Source: Candidatus Zipacnadia bacterium (GTDB taxonomy: Bacteria; Armatimonadota; Zipacnadia; Zipacnadales; UBA5352). Taken from it: a DNA stretch of 7,372 nt. The DNA is taken from assembly GCA_029820915.1 (NCBI GenBank), contig JALGUI010000371.1, positions 1 through 7,372 of the forward strand, given 5' to 3'. Below are positions 4,349 through 7,372 of this stretch, piece after piece. Numbering within the stretch: position 1 is the stretch's first letter; each line of letters begins with the position of its first letter. The position numbers and the translations under genes are program-made. The notes beneath the pieces were generated by a model that saw only the letters and a list, made by a program, of their open reading frames with translations, did no database searches and was not told the DNA's origin.

Positions 4349-5879
4349 TCAGTCCAGCACGCCGCCGGCGATGCCGGCCTTCTCGTGCATCGGGTGCGGG
4401 CCGAAGGCCCCCGCGTGCGGATGCCGGCGGTCCAGGATGGCGGTCCAGGATGTCCAGCAGCTTCAGCATGGCCCACTCGCGTCCCATCGCGTCCGGCCCC
4501 GCGAGCTCCAGGATCGGCCCGTCCTCGCGCAGGCGGATGGCGGGATGTCCCGCCTCGGCCAGAACGACGCGCGGGCCGTCGGCAGGGGCCTGTGCCGGCT
4601 CGGCGACCGGCAGCCGCGGGCCGGGCTCGACGTCCGAGAGGCCGGACACCCCGCCGGCGGGCTGCTCCTGCCTCCGCTGCCAGTAGTCGAAGTAGATGCT
4701 CAGGTGCTCGGCCACGTAGCGGTCGCGGTCATCCGGGCTCTCCGGCAGGACCACCGTCGCGGTCGGCTCGCCATCGGCGACGAACGGGAACTGGGCGATC
4801 TGCTCCCGCGTCGGCTCCACGACGACCGCGGGCCGCCACGTAAGCTGCAGCGAGCACTCGGCCGGGACCTCCCCCTCGTAGCGCACAGCGCCGTCGAGCG
4901 CCTCGAAGGCGCGCTCCTCGCCGTCGATCAGCAGCCGCAGCGGCGTCGCGCCCCGCGGGACACGGACGAGGATTACGCCCGTGAAGGCCTCCGCCGCGAC
5001 CCAGTCGGCCTCGAGCGACCCCTCGGTCAGACCGTCGAGCCGCATCGCCGCCCCGCCCTCGGCGCGGAAGCCGGTCGCGCCCTCGGCGGGGAGGACCTGC
5101 ACCGCCGCGCGCAGGATGGTGTACCCATGCGGCTGTAGGTCGGCCAGCGGGAGCTCGACAGTTCCGTGCTCGTCCGGCCTGATCGGCCGCCGGCCGCCAT
5201 CGTAGTCACAGAAGAGCAGGTGTCCCTCGGCCGAGCCGCCCGAGCGCAGGACGATGCTCGGCCCGATCGTCTCCCGCGTCGGGTTGCCGACCACCAGGAA
5301 GGTGTGTACGCCCGAACCGTAGCGCGACAGCCATAGGCGCTCATCGGCCTCGAACCCGGGGTCGGCCTGCCAGCCCTCGCGCAGCAGCGCGCGCAGCACC
5401 GGCATCAGCGCGACCATGTCCGGGACGCCCCACACCTGCATGTTCATGGGGAAGGCGCCCCAGCGCAGGCTGGACAGGCGGATGTGCGCGTAGATACCGC
5501 GCAGGCCCTCGCGGATCTCCTCCGGCGTCATGTCCTCCCAGTCGAGGATCTGCTCGGCCTTATGGCCCAGCAGCAGGCGCATGGGCTCGATGGCCTCGAT
5601 GTTCGCCCACGGCGGGTACTCGTGCATGGCCACGTCCGCGCGCGTGGCGGTCAGGTAACTGGTGGGCTTGTTGAAGACCGTGGCCATCGTGTAGCCGCGC
5701 ACGGTCTGCTCGTGGATGTGATCCCCCAGCCGCGCCAGCGCCACCTGCGTCGAGCAGTAGATGCGGCCCTCGTCATCCCACGCGCGCGCCGGCTCGCCGT
5801 CGACTCCGGCGCCGTACTGCAGGTCGCCGCCGTAGGCCTCATCGAAGCCGATGGCGGAGGGCCCGAAGTCGGCCGCTAC
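4349..5879 (-). pseudogene. C-terminal two thirds of the secreted hydrolase-like protein (out of frame at both junctions)
   Basis: From 5879 downward the frame reads VAADFGPSAIGFDEAYGG and continues as clean protein. It includes a barrel-like part with IYCSTQVALARLGDHIHE, TMATVFNKPTSYLTATRADV and AMHEYPPWANIE, then a beta-rich C-terminal region (for example HTFLVVGNPTRE, LPLADLQPHGYTILRAAV, VILVRVPRGATPLRLLIDGE). It ends in REWAMLKLLDILDR at the 13-bp duplication. As the DNA stands, the frame then runs into Arg-rich nonsense down to 3639. With one repeat copy removed it instead reads HPHAGAFGPHPMHEKAGIAG, then GVLD and a TGA at 4349-4351. The acidic residues in AIGFDEA are candidates for catalysis by analogy with TIM-barrel glycosidases, but this is unproven. 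It belongs with the N-terminal piece at 5876-7063; joined, they make about 900 residues. Confidence 0.75.
4426..4451. repeat. 13-bp exact tandem duplication (GGCGGTCCAGGAT x2) breaking the minus-strand gene
   Basis: GGCGGTCCAGGAT at 4426-4438 is repeated exactly at 4439-4451. Thirteen is one more than a multiple of three, so the second copy shifts the minus-strand frame. Removing one copy turns an Arg-rich read-through into a compact C-terminus with a stop at 4349. The flanking GTCCAGC already resembles part of the unit, which would favour slippage. Confidence 0.9.
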
Positions 5880-7063
5880 GAGTTGCCCCACGGATACGTC
5901 ATGCGATTTTCCGAGTCGGGCTTGATCCAGCCGACCTTGATCTTCGTCGGCTCGCCATCGGCCCCGATGATGGCGCCGTCCGCGAACTGCTCGAGGATGC
6001 TCAGGTCGGCGGCGTGGGGGAGGAGGTAGTAGGCGATGTTGGTGCGCCACCAGCCGTCGTGGAAGCGCTCGCGCAGGTCGCGGCGGTAGTCCTCAAGGCT
6101 GCCGGTCACGGTGTTGCGGTGGCGGTCCACGTCGCCCGCGTAGCCCTTCTCCGGGTCGTAGAAACGCTCGTCGGCGTACCAGTCGCCGGGGGTCTGGGCG
6201 GGGCAGTAGGCCCACTCCCAGCCCATGCCGAAGCGCCGCGCCTCCTCCCACTGCAGCTCGCGGGTGAGCGCGCGCGAGAAGAGATACCCGCCGCCGCCGA
6301 TCAGCGACGGCCGCGTGCCCGGCGTGACCGTGAACATGTCCGGGAAGATCTCGTACCAGCGCTGAACGGCGCCGCGCTCGCGGAAGTGACCGTCGAAGGC
6401 GTACTGCACCAGCGGCAGCGTCACGGTCTGGCCGGGATCGACCACGATGCGGGTGCGGAAGCTGAGCTGCAGGCCACCCTCGCCCGCCTCGGCGCCCGTC
6501 GCGAAGACGGAGAGGAGGCAATGCGGATCGAGCGCCAGCGCAACTCCGCGCAGGTCGGACGCGAACATGTCCGGGTCCATGCCCCACGCGGCACTGATGG
6601 GCGCGCGCAGCGCGAGCGCGAAGCGCGGGAACTCCGCCGCCGCCGGCTCGCGCACTTCGTGGCCGTCCCACCAGCCTGCGCCTCGTAGCGGAGCCGGGAC
6701 CGAGCAACTCACATCGAGGAGGCGCTGCTGCTCGCCCTCATTGCGGAAGGCCAGGATGACGTCGCGGGCGATGGCTTCCTCGTGGGCGCCGGCGCGGATG
6801 GTGAGCGCAAGCTCCCCATCGACTTCGCGGCGGACCCATACGTCGCCATCGCGTGTGGGCTCGCCGAGGGGTACCCCCTCGAGACCAGGGCCCTCGCGGA
6901 CGATCACTGCGACCGCTTCAATCGACCCCCATGTGAGCTGTGCCTCGACCCAGTCGATGCGGTCGGCGAGGTCGTAGGGATCATCCTGCTCCTGTCCCCG
7001 CGCGAAGCCCCCGAACAGAAGCGCTGCCGCGATGCACAGGCTCACTGCTCCTCGGGATACCAC
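5876..7063 (-). CDS. Secreted glycoside-hydrolase-like protein, N-terminal piece (frameshifted at its 3' end)
   Basis: This piece has 395 residues. Residues 1-23 form a signal peptide (basic start, IAAALLFGGF core, cleavage likely near ARG-QEQ). Residues 24-240 look like an all-beta domain with alternating hydrophobic strands. From about 255 a barrel-like domain begins, with GMGWEWAYCPAQTPGDWYAD (279-298), NIAYYLLPHAADLSILEQFA (342-361) and IKPDSENRMTYPWGNS (380-395). A beta-sandwich followed by an aromatic-rich (beta/alpha) barrel is typical of secreted glycosidases of the GH31/GH36 style, but I do not recognise a specific family. The frame then hits TAG at 5876-5878, while the natural continuation (VAADFGPSAIGFDEA) lies in another frame from 5879, as if one base were lost between TC and GTA. 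The start is GTG at 7063 with GGAGGT 6 bases upstream. It overlaps the preceding gene by 22 bases, so the two are probably co-transcribed. Confidence 0.75.
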   Translation of the reverse strand: MVSRGAVSLCIAAALLFGGFARGQEQDDPYDLADRIDWVEAQLTWGSIEAVAVIVREGPGLEGVPLGEPTRDGDVWVRREVDGELALTIRAGAHEEAIARDVILAFRNEGEQQRLLDVSCSVPAPLRGAGWWDGHEVREPAAAEFPRFALALRAPISAAWGMDPDMFASDLRGVALALDPHCLLSVFATGAEAGEGGLQLSFRTRIVVDPGQTVTLPLVQYAFDGHFRERGAVQRWYEIFPDMFTVTPGTRPSLIGGGGYLFSRALTRELQWEEARRFGMGWEWAYCPAQTPGDWYADERFYDPEKGYAGDVDRHRNTVTGSLEDYRRDLRERFHDGWWRTNIAYYLLPHAADLSILEQFADGAIIGADGEPTKIKVGWIKPDSENRMTYPWGNS

Positions 7064-7372
7064 GCCGCCACCTCCGTCCCGTCCGCCTGCGTGGCGACGA
7101 TGCGGTAGCGCGTGTCGGTCGGCAGGTCCGCGATCTCGTGCGTCAGCGCTTCCGCGCCGCCCAGGTCGGCGCTGTCCCAGAGCTGTTCGCCGACATCATC
7201 GAGGACACGGACGCGCGCGATCGGCCCGCCCGTCACCTGCAGCTTCAGCGTGGTCCGCGCCAGGCCCATGAAGGCGCCGTCGATGTCCATCGAGCTGCGG
7301 TCGAAGTAGGCTCCCAGGTGCATGTTCACCTGCGTCTGCCCGGGCCAGGTGGCGAACTCGCGGCCCACCCAG
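7042..7372 (-). CDS. C-terminal end of an unrecognised protein (start outside window)
   Basis: The frame is open from the window edge and gives 109 residues, beginning WVGREFATWPGQ and ending AAWYPEEQ with a TGA at 7042-7044. A GTG at 7368 could be read as a start, but it is preceded by an in-frame Trp codon and leaves only 4 upstream bases, so the gene more likely begins outside. The sequence has alternating strand-like segments (TTLKLQVTGG, ARVRVLDDVG, TRYRIVATQADG) suggesting a terminal beta-sandwich. I do not recognise the family. Its end overlaps the start of the secreted hydrolase-like gene by 22 bases in another frame, pointing to a shared transcript and perhaps a related extracellular role. 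Confidence 0.7.
   Translation of the reverse strand, partial: WVGREFATWPGQTQVNMHLGAYFDRSSMDIDGAFMGLARTTLKLQVTGGPIARVRVLDDVGEQLWDSADLGGAEALTHEIADLPTDTRYRIVATQADGTEVAAWYPEEQ
7070..7075 (-). promoter_or_regulatory. Ribosome binding site for the secreted hydrolase-like gene
   Basis: On the minus strand GGAGGT lies 6 bases before the GTG at 7063, inside the 3' end of the upstream gene. It selects this GTG, which also places a proper signal peptide at the N-terminus. Confidence 0.8.

Noticed and set aside
3639..4425. Continuation of the minus-strand open frame (the 803-residue reading from 6050 to 3639)
   Set aside because: Beyond the 13-bp duplication the translation becomes Arg, Ala and Gly-rich and crosses the whole mobile element; the frame without the duplication ends sensibly at 4349.
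7042..7368. GTG at 7368 as the true start of the last minus-strand gene
   Set aside because: The frame stays open to the window edge (an in-frame Trp codon precedes it) and no ribosome site can be seen; an internal position is more likely.

Overview
The window is GC-rich throughout (well above 65% by eye), has no introns, uses strong Shine-Dalgarno sites with both ATG and GTG starts, and packs genes with 4-base overlaps. This points to a high-GC bacterium. Orphan PqqD-like and tandem-Usp proteins next to large secreted hydrolase-like proteins suggest an uncultured lineage of the Armatimonadota/Planctomycetota kind, but that placement is a low-confidence inference. No rRNA, tRNA or CRISPR array was seen.

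Layout. Positions 1-2678 (+ strand) hold a tight operon: the 3' part of a pyrimidine-nucleoside phosphorylase, a small three-helix membrane protein, a membrane-anchored calcineurin-like metallophosphoesterase, and a PqqD-family protein with a very acidic tail. They are joined by ATGA, GTGA and GTGA stop/start overlaps. A short gap (2679-2745) carries two mutually exclusive hairpins and leads to a tandem universal stress protein gene (2746 onward). That gene's last 27 codons are thrown out of frame by an exact 7-bp tandem duplication at 3493-3506. Positions 3590-4348 contain no credible gene. They hold a 7-bp triplet repeat, a 20-bp palindrome, and a 566-bp MITE-like element (3703-4268) with imperfect terminal inverted repeats and a perfect 9-bp flanking direct repeat.

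The minus strand (7372 down to 4349) holds two overlapping genes that converge on the + operon. One is the C-terminal end of an unrecognised protein that starts outside the window. The other is a large secreted, glycoside-hydrolase-like protein. The second gene is broken twice: a 1-base loss (or equivalent) at about 5879, and an exact 13-bp tandem duplication at 4426-4451. Correcting both gives one open frame of about 900 residues ending at 4349.

The most notable points are the transposon-like element, with its target-site-duplication signature but no transposase, and the recurrence of short exact tandem duplications. Two of these fall near the 3' ends of genes, and removing one copy restores the protein each time. 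They could be real slippage mutations, phase-variable sites, or assembly artefacts; reads or a related genome would settle it.
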